Shown here: one piece after another, positions 1-7,890 of the stretch
Layout: each line of letters begins with the position of its first letter
Position numbering within the stretch: position 1 is the first letter of the stretch
Source of the DNA: Kalaharituber pfeilii
Taxonomy: Eukaryota > Ascomycota > Pezizomycetes > Pezizales > Pezizaceae
Length of the DNA: 11,761 nt
Assembly (NCBI GenBank): GCA_015179045.1
Contig: WHUZ01000326.1
Location: 1 to 11,761 of the forward strand
Reading direction: 5' to 3'
The notes under the pieces: model-generated
What the model was told of the DNA's origin: nothing
Database searches by the model: none
What the model saw: only the letters and a program-made list of their open reading frames with translations
Position numbers and translations under genes: made by a program

Positions 1-128
1 AGCTTCTTTGATTTATAATTCTGCATCTTTTTCTCTTATACTTTACCCATTCTACTTAGTCTTTATTTGCTCCTCATTACTCTTCTCTTTTCCTCTTATC
101 TACTATCAAACTTTATTCAATATCTGAA
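1..128 (+). other. Pyrimidine-rich leader ahead of a decayed reading frame
   Basis: This stretch is strongly CT-rich on the + strand (runs such as TCTTTTTCTCTTATAC) and ends just before the first ATG of the 129-1300 remnant. Pyrimidine-rich leaders are common upstream of fungal start codons, so it may be the old 5' untranslated region or promoter end of that frame. I see no clear TATA box, LTR end or RNA gene in it. It may extend beyond the left edge of the window. Confidence 0.25.
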
Positions 129-1300
129 ATGTCTAGTAGTACATTTACTAGAAGGAGAGCCAAGACAAACAATAATAGTATATTAGTAGAGAAGCCTAAG
201 AAGCAATAATTTTCTTTGAAGATAGTGCAAAAATTGAAAGTTTATATTATGGTTAAGAAGACTATAGATAAAAGAATAATTACATAGATAAGTTTAAAAT
301 ACTTTATCTTTTGGTAAGTTTTTAAACTTACTTATTTGATAGATAATTCTAGATAAACATAATCTAAGTAATAATAGTAGAGACTAGAATGTAGAGAACC
401 TAAGTCAAGATTTCAATAATGAAGAGAAGCCAAAATCCAATACAGAGGAATCTTAATAAGATTCTAAGGAAGAGATTGACTCTCGCAATCCAATTCAATA
501 ACAAACTCATAAAGAAGTCTAATCTTGAGTGTTCTATAGCATTCCTACTATATATTAAGAGTTAGTAAATTAGGTGGAGAAAATTGTTAGGAATTTAACA
601 CTTTTTAATTATCTACTATTAAGTACTAGTAAACTAGTAGATATGCTTGAAGAATTATAGGGTATGATTCAGGATAGGCTAGGTAAGTATAAGATTAAAA
701 CCAAACTCATTGATTTATATATATGTCAATACATCTTATTTTAATAATGAACAGTATAATTGCTAACATCCTATAGCTCAAGAGCATCTATTCAAGAGTA
801 AGATTATAGTTAGTATATGAATGCTGAGATATAGTAATAAATCTATATTGACTTAACTATCTTTTAGCGGAAATAAAAGCTACTAAAGTAAAAGAGTTAC
901 TACTCTATGACTCTTTTATATGTAATAGGAAATATTGCATAGTAGATACTCTAATACAATAAGTAGTTACACTGATACTTACTTTTATAAGGAATAGAAA
1001 ATTAGTATATAGCTGAAGAGATTATTAAGTTAATCTAGAACAAGTACTTTATAGATATATAAATATAGAGCAATATTGACCCCAGATTTCTGGATAGAAT
1101 AAATAAACAATTCATTTGCCTAATAGCTAGTATGATATAGTATTATCTAAAGGTAAGAAGTCTTAGAACTTTCAACTAAAATAGCATTGAGTTCCAATTT
1201 GAAACTACCTTTTATAAGTACAAATCTAATATTACAAGAAGAATTACTAACATACAGCAAGCTATTTATAACTGCCTTATCAAGGCTTGGAAGAATCATT
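129..1300 (+). pseudogene. Unrecognised decayed reading frame, ~390 codons
   Basis: I do not recognise this frame. An ATG at 129 opens a short basic, Asn/Lys-rich segment (MSSSTFTRRRAK at its start). After a frame change before ~373, one frame runs to about 1300. In 373-1300 I count about 34 in-frame stops, of which only three are TGA. TAA and TAG are each one transition from Gln (CAA, CAG), and TAG is also one from Trp (TGG), as expected of RIP-like decay. The region between stops looks protein-like: a Gln/Glu/Asn/Ser-rich N-terminal third, then a helical, Leu/Ile/Lys-rich part containing IDPRFLDRINKQF followed by FICLIASMI near 1078-1137, and AIYNCLIKAWKN at the end. It shows no gag, pol or transposase motif that I can name. 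It points towards, and stops where, the - strand pol remnant ends near 1300. AT-rich decay raises TAA and TAG in every frame, so the stop bias alone does not prove coding. Confidence 0.42.
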
Positions 1301-1309
1301 CAGACTAGC

Positions 1310-1790
1310 TTCAAGATCTTATTGTGGTAAATATAAAGGTAAAGGTGACTGTCTATTACCATTTCTATTCCAGTTATCACAGTTAATATCTGATATATCT
1401 ACCCCTATATCTTCTACCTCACCTGTTTCCTCATCTACTAACAGTTGCCTGTCTTTGAATAACTGTTTGATACTGCTAGAGGTAGTATCACTGATTTATC
1501 AAGAGAGGGCATCTGCTTTGCTATTAAGCCTTCCAGGGATATATTTAATAATATAGTCAAATTTGAAGAGTTTTTAACTCTAATTACCTTAATAGCTATT
1601 AAGACATTATTTAGTAGTAAAGTACTTTAATATATGATAATTAGTATAGATAGTGAATGTAAACTCAAGTAACTCTATCCTCTATTTTTTGTGAAGGTAT
1701 TTGAAAATAGCTAATAGTTCCTTATCATAGATAGAGTAGTTGCACTCAGTAGAGTTTAGAATATAGGAGTAATAATCATAAGAGTGGAGT
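1310..1790 (-). pseudogene. pol: RNase H C-terminal part of the outer element pol
   Basis: On the - strand this continues the frame broken off at 7886. It reads NYSIYDKELLAI (YDKELLAI at 1729-1706), a hallmark of the Ty3/gypsy RNase H region, then EFTFTIYTNYHILKYFTTK, matching the usual 'F.I.TDH..L..F' block, then YIPGRLNSKADALS at 1543-1502, matching the 'PG..N..ADALSR' end of RNase H. The motif is followed by TGA and TAA, one transition from CGA (Arg) and CAA (Gln). A Glu/Asp-rich tether follows (VDEETGEVEDIGVDISD), as usual before integrase, and ends near 1310 with no integrase zinc finger. Several other stops fall at plausible Gln or Trp sites. RNase H would degrade the RNA strand during reverse transcription; this copy is inactive. 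Confidence 0.85.
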
Positions 1791-1795
1791 ATAGT
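1791..1795. repeat. Target site duplication ATAGT, left copy
   Basis: ATAGT lies immediately before the TG of the 5' LTR and recurs at 7886-7890 straight after the 3' LTR. Five base pairs is the usual Ty3/gypsy integrase stagger, so this pair fixes the ends of the inner insertion. Confidence 0.9.
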
Positions 1796-2534
1796 TGTTA
1801 TGGCTAAGGTAGAAACTTGCCTACTACTGTGGCAAGGGGCAAGGGTTCTACTAGTAATTAGCTGCCACGGCTAAAGGTGAAGACTTACCCACCAAGGGGA
1901 TAATGCTGACCCTGCAATCGAACATAAGACCAATGCTGATTGACCAGACTAATCACCCGTTAGGCTTGGCTGTTGATTCTCACATCGTTTAGATAGGGCA
2001 GTACTACAGAAGGGTGTGTCATCCGGAATGCAGCTTGATGCATATACTCGAGTTACAGAAGCTTTATTAATATACACACATGCATTAGTACATTCGTTAT
2101 CTTGGTCCCGTACTATTTTTGCATGTTTTCGTTACGTGTGCCTATTACCACTAGTATTGGCATTGATAAGGAACTGCTGCATTGCCAGCCAATTATTCAT
2201 TTGTTGACCTCTCATGTATGGCTACGCTGAAGTCTATATAAGTGCCGGCTGGCGATAGCATAGTTAGAAGAATTAAGACACAAGCGGTGTCCTTAGTTTC
2301 TTTATAACTCTGAACCTATCATTCCATCATTACGCCCGTGAATCGCTCCGCTCCACTGCATGCTCCCTGCCGAGTAGCTGCCCTTCCGGTCTGCCATATA
2401 CACCTCTGTAGCCATTCTGACCCACCGTATTCACACTTCCGGGACGATACCAGCACCGCCGTTTTCCCCACCATAGCCATAATATCCAGTTCCTTCCAGC
2501 GCCCATCGGAGCCGAGCACCTCATGCCCGTAACA
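1796..2534 (+). repeat. 5' LTR of the inner element (739 bp)
   Basis: It starts TGTTA and ends TAACA, a perfect 5-bp inverted terminal repeat. It aligns along its whole length with 7148-7885 at a constant offset of 5352 bp up to the TATA box. By hand I count about 65 differences, nearly all transitions, plus one single-base gap. A TATA box at 2235-2241 divides U3 from R/U5, with about 300 bp downstream of it. A third copy lies inverted at 9121-9825. Confidence 0.96.
2235..2241 (+). promoter_or_regulatory. TATA box of the 5' LTR
   Basis: TATATAA is kept at the same place in all three LTR copies (7587-7593 and, inverted, 9381-9387). Transcription would be expected to start some 25-35 bp downstream, near 2265-2275, marking the start of R. 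The conserved stretch GTTAGAAGAAT(T/C)AAGACA at 2263-2280 follows. The start site is inferred from position only. Confidence 0.65.
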
Positions 2535-4071
2535 TTATACTGCTCTTTCATCTACCATCCCGCCTCCACAATGTTGGTACTGGAAGGCTCATCCGCTGCC
2601 TCTTCTTCCTCGAGGACCTCTCCCCAGAGATGTCACCAACCTCCGTGATGAGCAAGTGTTTCCAGGTAATGTATCCACCCCTCTCTCTCAGAGCTAGCAA
2701 GAGCTGCAAAACATGATAACCCATATTGCCTAGCTATGGGCAAGTATGTGTAGTCAAATATTGCAGCAGCTAGCATTCCAGCCAGCACCGACTCCACAAC
2801 GACGACAGCCCGCATAACCTCCGTGGCCTACCTAGGTCTGAAAGGCTCTCTTCCGAAGCATTCCCTCCGCCGGGTACTAATGGTGTGGTTTTCTCCGCAA
2901 CCTGCAAATATTCCCTGACCCAAGTTGGCAAATCGTATGGCGCACTAAAAAACCTGATCCTGGAGGACCACCTCTGCCGGGTATTGATGGTGTGGGTACT
3001 CCTCCTGCTTATGCCTCACCTCGCGGTTTTCATCAAGAATGAGACCCTAGGCCTCTTTGTTTTCCACACGAGTCAAGCACTACCATGGGGCCTTTCTCTC
3101 CTTCTCCGCCTCCTCGTTACCCCCATAAGTTAGTTATTACTGTGGGGCCTTACTCCTCTGTCAGTTGATGCCGTGGGCCTTACTTCTCCATCAGTTGATG
3201 CCGTGGGGCCTTTGTCCCCTCTTTAGCCTCCTGCGAAAATTCCCCCTCCAGAAAAGTTTGATGGGAATGCAAAAGAGCTTGATAATTTTCTTTCCTAGTC
3301 TAACGATAGATCAGGAGTTCGCGAATCACTGCCGATGACGAAACCTCTTGCTTGAAGAGCCCTGCCCTCACCTTTTTTATTGGAACCTCTCAACGTTATA
3401 TGCTACAGCTCTCACCCTGCTACGTATGACCTTCTATGACTCCTCAGCCATTGCTGAGGCTGCTCGAAACATTCAGATGCAAGCAGTAGAGTAGGAGGCA
3501 GGATTTCTTAACTGAAATCGATGAAGTATTAGTACAATGACATGGCAAAGACTCCTGACCCTGTCCTCATTTCCGACGTCTCCGCCAGCATTTAGAAGAT
3601 GTCCAGAACCTTCTAGTGGGCCATTTTGAGTATCGAAGCAACTAGAACCAATGGAAGTTTCCATTGCTGACACCCTGGAAAAGCCTAGATATAAGCGCTT
3701 CACTCCCTCCACCACTTCGACAAACATTACCTCCATCAGCAGCAGCTCTATGACACAGCCACCTCCACCTCCGAAGAACAAGAAGAGCAATGATATACCT
3801 AAAGAACTAACTCAGAGCAAAGGCAACTAATGTATCAGGTACAAGATCATATCAGGCTGCGAAAAGAAGTGGTGGAAACCCAACCAAAGCCGAAGAAGGA
3901 AGACAAAGGGGAAGTAAAACGCCTTGAAGTCACGAATCCACTCTCTCAACTAGCCCAAAATAAGACGAAAACAGACCCTGCCTACCTTATAGGCTGTCGA
4001 CGGATTCGAGAGGATCACTAAACTGTCTGACTTGGAGTGGATAGAGACTCTACTCAGTGTGTAGGACTCCC
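2535..4071 (+). pseudogene. gag: gag of the inner element, broken
   Basis: Gag packages the element RNA and forms the virus-like particle. The first ATG after the LTR is at 2571 (MLVLEGSSAASSSS). A Gag N-terminal block, DVTNLRDEQVFPGNV then SQS-stop-QELQNMI from 2629, matches the outer element's ADTFKGNIETLLSKSH-stop-AFQNIM. A proline-rich part follows, then PPPEKFDGNAKELDNFLS at 3242-3295, the usual 'FDG....L..FL' capsid start, also shared with the outer element (SDLDNFLYLIDK). A Cys-containing piece at ~3832 (CIRYKIISGCEKKWW) could be a degenerate zinc knuckle. A Lys-rich tail follows (QPKPKKEDKGEVKR), then GFERITKL at ~4009, matching SERITKL in the outer element. At least three frame changes and many stops make it non-functional. 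No canonical tRNA-type primer-binding site (TGG at its start) follows the LTR. Confidence 0.78.
3142..3218 (+). repeat. Short tandem repeat of ~31 bp in gag
   Basis: Unit 1 (3142-3172, 31 bp) and unit 2 (3173-3202, 30 bp) share GTGGG, CCTTACT and CAGTTGATGCC, and a partial third unit starts at 3203. The one-base length difference changes frame between units. It lies in the proline-rich part of gag ahead of the capsid motif. Confidence 0.8.
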
Positions 4072-4191
4072 CGTCATAGCGACCTCCTCAGTTTTGAGGT
4101 AAAATTCAAAACTGGGAAGACCGTTAGGGCTATTGTGGACCATGCAGCCCTTGCGCCAATTGTTTCCTTGGCAGACTGGGTAAGGAGTTGA
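4072..4191 (+). pseudogene. pol: Retroviral-type aspartic protease fragment of the inner element
   Basis: A 39-codon open stretch ends at TGA 4189-4191. It contains SFEVKFKTGKTVRAIVDHAA and then LAPIVSL, the layout of a Ty3/gypsy protease around its active site ('...AIVD-S/T-G-A...P.VS'). The expected D-S/T-G triad reads D-H-A here; the Asp codon is at 4138-4140. The outer element has D-Y-V at the same place with the same neighbours, so the loss of Gly may be old. Downstream, the Leu/Gln segment that follows in the outer element is not in frame. Confidence 0.68.
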
Positions 4192-4244
4192 AGATGAGGT
4201 CACAAGCAAGACCTGCGATGATCAAGATTCTTGAGAATCCTTCA

Positions 4245-4286
4245 TTTTCGTTTTCGTTTTCGTTTTCGCTTTCGTTTTGGTTTTCT
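4245..4286 (+). repeat. (TTTTCG)n hexanucleotide repeat
   Basis: Four perfect TTTTCG units (4245-4268) are followed by CTTTCG, TTTTGG and TTTTCT variants. In the frame that continues into the linker it encodes alternating Ser and Phe (SFSFSFS). The outer element has a related, non-repetitive LFSFSSILVSES at the matching place, so this looks like an expansion within a coding linker. All perfect units keep their CpG, which suggests the tract arose recently or escaped deamination. Confidence 0.85.
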
Positions 4287-4340
4287 GGCATCCCAGTTCC
4301 TGATTTTGTTTCCTCCACTTGGGATTATGTGCCTTCTATT

Positions 4341-4637
4341 AGTATTCCGGGAAAATCTGATAAGGCATTCATTAATTTTAGTTCGCCTTCTGTTCTGAAC
4401 TCCTGCCAGATAGATTAAGGAATTTGTTTTCGATTTCAACGCCGAAGTTATGGATATCTGCGGATGCATCATTGATTGTGTCCGAGTCAATGGCGTTCCA
4501 AGAAAGTCTGACAAGTCTCTGTTGACTTTGTTTCATCTTTTGTTCTAAACTCTCATCAAGGGAGTAAGGAATTTGTCTTTGAGTTTGATGCCGAAGCTAT
4601 AGATATTGGCGAATGCATCATTGCATGTTTGATGGTC
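4341..4637 (+). repeat. Imperfect tandem duplication (~149 bp) in the protease-RT linker
   Basis: Two copies align with a 149-151 bp period. Anchors are AAGGAATTTG at 4417-4426 and 4566-4575, and ATGCATCATTG at 4464-4474 and 4613-4623. The copies encode KEFVFDFNAEVMDI and KEFVFEFDAEAIDI. The outer element has a single version (ICDFNVEVIDIRDKKCIIEL), so the second copy arose in the inner lineage. The block belongs to the segment between protease and RT; its role is unknown. Confidence 0.8.
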
Positions 4638-4738
4638 TTTGCACTCGTGTTGAGTTACTTTCGGTTCTTTCTGGTGATCTCCTTAAAGAGGGTGATATTT
4701 CGTTGATTGAATCATGCGAGCACTAGTACTCATGACAC

Positions 4739-5605
4739 ATTAATATTTTTTCTGAGGAACAGGTACGCCGTTTACCTCCTCACTAAAGCTGGGATTATAA
4801 AATCTCTTTCGAGAATCCAAACATGAAGCCTCCCCATGGTCTAGTGCACCTGGGAAGAAGATGAGGCTCTTTCGAGGTATATCGTCAAACACCAACCAGC
4901 AGGGAAGATACGAAGGTTAAGGTCAAAAGCAGCTTCACTGTTTTTTTTGGAAGATAGATGGATCCCTTCGACCGTGCATTAATTATAAGAGCACTAAACG
5001 AACTCACCACTCCGAACAAACACCCTTTGCCCTTAACGTTGGAACTCCTCAAAAAGACCTAAAGTGGTAAATGGGTTACCAAACTTGATCTCGATAACGG
5101 CTACAACGTCATGTGAATTAAGTCAGGCAACGAACGGTGGCTATCAAACATAGCCAACGGCTTATTCGAAGTACCCAATCATATTTCTTGGACTCATCAA
5201 CATACCTGCTTCCTTCGAAGAGATGATGGATGAGATCCCTACTTGCATCAGTAGAGTTGTTTGGTACCTAGACTCTTAATCTATGAAGGCAAGTCCGAAC
5301 GAGACTATAAAAGGATAGTGGAAAAGTGCTTGCCAAGATTGAGCAAACATGAGCCCGCGGTCCGAGTTCCATGTGCACGAAACCATGTTCTTTGGTCATT
5401 TTATTGTTGGCCTCGAGATTAAGATGCACCCGTCCAAACTCTCTACCATTCGTAACTGGCTACAGTCGATTACAGAAGGTGTTACCCTTTCTAGGCTTTG
5501 CAAACTGCTGCTGCCAATTCGTCCTTAACTACTACCGCCGATTTAATTTACTCCACTACAACCCGACCACTTACAACCTTGACTGAAGACATACTCTTTA
5601 TTTAG
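4739..5605 (+). pseudogene. pol: Reverse transcriptase domain of the inner element
   Basis: RT copies element RNA into DNA. From 4739 one frame reads INIFSEEQVRRLPPH, then PHGLVHLG, RALNELTTPNKHPLPL and WVTKLDLDNGYNVM to about 5190, with stops replacing single residues. The frame then shifts to FLGLINIPASFEEMMDEI (from 5184), the 'FGL.NAPA.FQ..M' block, and VVWYLD at 5256-5273. The catalytic YLDD should follow, but four bases are missing compared with the outer copy, so the second Asp is lost and the frame changes before LIYEG. FLGFAN at 5488-5505 marks the connection region. Inactive. Confidence 0.88.
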
Positions 5606-6050
5606 GGGGGCAGAGCAGCAAGCTGCTTTTATGGAACTCCAAGATAAGTTCATCAGTGCCCCTATACTGCAACAGTTCGATCGATCCCTACCGATGATTA
5701 TAAAACCGACCACGCAGACCAGGCACTCACTGGTGTCTTGAGCTTAAGAATGACATTACTACCCGTCACCCCTGCGAGTACCACTCCCAAATACTGACCC
5801 CTGCCAAACAAAACTACTCTATCCACAATAAGGAACTCTTGACATTCCTGGATTGTACAAATAGAGGATAGAGTTATTGGGAATTAAGTTCACTATCTTC
5901 ACTAACCACGACGCACTTTACCACCAATGCTGAAACAGCTGGCAAGCCAACTGGAGCCGACTTTCTGAATTCCATTACGTCAGCCGGCAAGCTGGATTTC
6001 CGAATTCGATTACGTCAGCTTAATGGCAAAGTGGACACTCCCTCTCAGAG
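5606..6050 (+). pseudogene. pol: RNase H region of the inner element
   Basis: AEQQAAFMELQDKFISAPIL at ~5610 is the start of the RNase H-like region and matches FTFMELKDKFITASIL in the outer element. KNDITTRHPCEYHSQIL near 5747-5797 and NYSIHNKELLTF at 5812-5847 correspond to the 'NYSIYDKELLAI' block. The end motif (PGKLN-KADTLS type) is scrambled by a 35-bp duplication at 5967-6036 and reads KVDTPS afterwards. Multiple frame changes make it non-functional. Confidence 0.82.
5967..6036 (+). repeat. 35-bp tandem duplication in the RNase H end
   Basis: GAATTC(C/G)ATTACGTCAGC occurs at 5967-5984 and again at 6002-6019, a 35-bp period. Similarity continues weakly beyond these 18 bases. Since 35 is not a multiple of three, the duplication itself shifts the frame between the SEF.YV and LNGKVDT parts of the RNase H terminus. 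Confidence 0.75.
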
Positions 6051-6099
6051 TGGTGAAGTGAAAAGACATGTGAACTAATATCTCTGGGGTCAACGGTAA

Positions 6100-6660
6100 C
6101 GAATGGGTGAGGAACGATGACGGGCTAGATACGCAAACCATATTCAAGTGAATAGGATCATGCCATGACAGCAATGTGGCTCGACACTGGGGTGTACATC
6201 GGACTCCTCTCTCAGAACTTCTACTGGAACGGCTGAGTAGCCGATTATGTCGCCGGTTGTGTAGCCTGCCTGAAGGCCAAAGCCAACCGACATCCGAGAC
6301 AAACTAGACTTATGCCAACGTCTACTAGTAGGAAGCCTTGAGAAGATAGCTATAGACTTTGTTGGAGAACTACCAAGGACTTTACCGCTATTTCAGTTGT
6401 CACAAACTGGTTCACCAAAATGTAACACTATACTATACACTGGTAAAAAATACTTTGACAACTCGAGACGTCGCCAATGCCTTCAATGACGTCCTCAGGC
6501 AATTTGGTCTACCTGCCACATCACCTCTGAACGTGGACCACAATTCGCCTCAGCCCTTCGAAAAGACATTATAGAACTCCAACTCTGTACCGCTTACCAC
6601 CCCCAGACCGACAGAGTCTCTGACGTGCAACATCTGGTATTGCAGAGAGTGTATAATACA
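6100..6660 (+). pseudogene. pol: Integrase zinc finger and catalytic core of the inner element
   Basis: Integrase inserts the cDNA into the host genome. TGVYIGLLSQNFYW (~6188-6230) then DYVAGCVACLKAKANRHP (~6240-6294) form the zinc-binding part, with the C-x2-C pair CVAC at 6258-6269; the upstream His appears as Tyr (VYIG for the usual HxG). The core starts IAIDFVGELP (first catalytic Asp 6355-6357). The frame then changes to DFTAISVVTNWFTKM, with HITS-E-RGPQFAS at 6517-6549 and YHPQTDRVS-D-V at 6595-6627. The second and third catalytic residues are therefore Glu (6529-6531) and Asp (6622-6624) instead of Asp and Glu. Recognisable integrase stops near 6650, without the C-terminal GPY/F region. 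Confidence 0.88.
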
Positions 6661-6696
6661 GACTCCCAAATAGCATCTCCATATCTTCTATGACCG

Positions 6697-6825
6697 AACT
6701 ATGGTAGAGATGATGAGACTTGGGAAACGGTTGAGAATCTTCGTAGATCGTTGGAATCTATCAGAGAGTTCCATGATCAACATCTGAGGAAGCCTTCGGG
6801 ACCCTATGGTCCAATAAAGCATTGA
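6697..6825 (+). pseudogene. pol: C-terminal half of a chromodomain, end of the inner element pol
   Basis: A 42-codon open stretch ends at TGA 6823-6825. It starts NYGRDDETWETVENL and continues SLESIREFHDQHL, the second half of a chromodomain ('GY....TWEP..NL......I..FH'). Chromodomains at the end of integrase direct chromoviruses to chromatin with particular histone marks, usually H3K9 methylation. The first half (the '...YLVKW' strands) is not readable: the codon just before PNYG is TGA, one base from TGG (Trp). The normal 150-200 residue integrase C-terminal region that should precede it is almost absent, pointing to an internal deletion between ~6660 and ~6690. I infer that this TGA was the original end of pol. 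Confidence 0.75.
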
Positions 6826-7133
6826 TACTCATGGGATAGAGCATATCGCACAAATGAGAATTCTGTGCTGCCATGCTACTTGGATAGTTCATTGACGTAA
6901 GTACTTTTTCCTTATGGAGACTTTTTCCTACTGGGTTTTATCTTCAGGAAGGTTTTTAACGGCTCACTGATGATGAGTGAAAGACACACCAGTCTTACCA
7001 TCGGCCACGGGCAACTGCAGTTCAGCTTGTGTATTACCTCGCGTATAAGGTACGCCGATAGCCAAAGTATGAGACCCATATTCCCAATTAGTTCAATTTT
7101 CTGTTAGTGATTATTACTCGAGACGAGTACCCT
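6826..7133 (+). other. 3' untranslated region of the inner element
   Basis: About 300 bp lie between the end of the chromodomain frame and the polypurine tract. I see no coding motif, repeat or RNA gene here. It is probably the 3' leader of the element. Confidence 0.5.
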
Positions 7134-7147
7134 AAACGGGGGGGTAA
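7134..7147 (+). other. Polypurine tract
   Basis: AAACGGGGGGGTAA, with seven consecutive G at 7138-7144, abuts the 3' LTR start at 7148. A purine-rich primer at this spot starts plus-strand DNA synthesis in LTR retrotransposons. The C and the T within it may be mutations. Confidence 0.7.
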
Positions 7148-7885
7148 TATTATGGCTAAGGTGGAAACTTGCCTACTACTGTGGCAAAGGGCAAGGGTTC
7201 CACTACTAATTAGCTACTATGGCTAAAAGTGAAGACTTACCCGCCAAGGGGATAACGCTGACCCTGCAATCGAACATAAGACCAATGCTAATTGACCAGA
7301 CTGATCACCTGTTAGGCTTGGCTGTTGATTCTCATATCATTTAGATAGGGCAGTACTACAGAAGGGTGTGTCATCCGGAATGCAGCTTGATGCATACACT
7401 CGAGTTATGGAAGCTTTATTAATATACGCACATGCATTAGTATATTCGTTATCTTAGTCCTGTCCTATTTTTGCATGTTTTCGTTACGTGTGCCTATTAC
7501 CACTGGTATTGGCATTGATAAGGAACCGCCGCATTGCCAGCCAATTATTCATTTGTTGACTCCTCATGTATGGCTGCGCTGAAGTCTATATAAGCGCCGA
7601 CTGGCGATAGCATAGTTAGAAGAATCAAGACACAAGTGGTGTCCTAAGTTTCTCTATAACTCTGAACCTATGGTTCCATCATTGTGCCCATGAATCGCTC
7701 CGCTCCACTGCATGCTCCCCGCTGAGTAGCTGCCCTTCCAGTCCGCCGTATACACCTCCATAGCTATTCCGACCCACCATATTCACACTTCCGGGACGAT
7801 GCCGGCACTGCCGTTTTCCCTACCTAGCCGTAACATCCGGTCCCTTCCAGCGCCCACCAGAGCCGAGCACCTCACGCCCATAACC
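7148..7885 (+). repeat. 3' LTR of the inner element (738 bp)
   Basis: It aligns end to end with 1796-2534. The first bases are TATTA instead of TGTTA (a G-to-A change in TG) and the last base is C instead of A, so the terminal inverted repeat is imperfect. The target duplication ATAGT directly after 7885 fixes the end. Its TATA box is at 7587-7593. The copy has one single-base gap against the 5' LTR. Confidence 0.95.
7587..7593 (+). promoter_or_regulatory. TATA box of the 3' LTR
   Basis: TATATAA lies in the same LTR position as in the other two copies. If active, it would drive transcripts rightward, antisense to the outer element pol. Confidence 0.55.
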
Positions 7886-7890
7886 ATAGT
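7886..7890. repeat. Target site duplication ATAGT, right copy
   Basis: It is identical to 1791-1795. With one copy removed, the outer pol frame reads on without a break from NDIT (7900-7889) into the codons at 1790 and below. Confidence 0.9.

Larger units (their letters stand above)
1796..7885 (+). mobile_element. Inner Ty3/gypsy chromovirus-type LTR retrotransposon, full-length but defective
   Basis: This 6090-bp element is bounded by direct LTRs (1796-2534 and 7148-7885) and by the 5-bp duplication ATAGT. The internal 4.6 kb carries, in order, gag, protease, RT, RNase H, integrase and a C-terminal half chromodomain, all on the + strand. This gag-PR-RT-RH-IN-CHD order defines chromoviruses. 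No section stays open: there are many stops and frame changes, a 4-bp loss at the RT catalytic motif, altered integrase catalytic residues, and a large gap between the integrase core and the chromodomain. The internal part is short for the group, in keeping with that deletion. It is markedly GC-richer than the sequence on both sides, so it decayed less, or later, than its host element. Confidence 0.95.

Noticed and set aside
129..1300. Alternative genetic code with TAA/TAG read as Gln
   Set aside because: The same type of stop appears in the outer pol at Trp sites (GGK-stop-FTKLDL against GKWVTKLDL) and TGA at an Arg site, with Asp-to-Asn and Cys/His-to-Tyr changes nearby. Transition damage explains all of these; a recoded Gln does not.
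1287..1556. 89-codon open frame on the + strand
   Set aside because: It is the complement of the outer RNase H end and tether, whose - strand motifs (PGRLNSKADALS) are convincing.
2338..2532. Open frame of ~64 codons inside the LTR (MNRSAPLHAP if the first codon is read as Met)
   Set aside because: The start is GTG here and in the solo LTR; only the 3' LTR has ATG, through a CpG change, and it is then stopped by TGA. It ends in the TAA of the LTR terminus. It reads as a chance frame in GC-rich U5.
2885..3133. 82-codon open frame on the + strand
   Set aside because: It falls in the proline-rich part of gag but in a hydrophobic off-frame; a neighbouring frame (PPLPGIDGVGTPPAYASP) fits Gag better.
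3142..3218. CRISPR-like direct repeats
   Set aside because: The units are adjacent with no spacers, number only about two and a half, and lie in a eukaryotic retroelement.
3473..3790. 105-codon open frame on the - strand
   Set aside because: It lies opposite the gag region of the inner element, contains a low-complexity Gly tract, and shows no domain; it is a shadow frame.
4130..4514. Acidic or basic repeat proteins (Glu/Asn or Lys/Arg runs) on the - strand
   Set aside because: They are the reverse-strand reading of the (TTTTCG)n repeat and have no other support.
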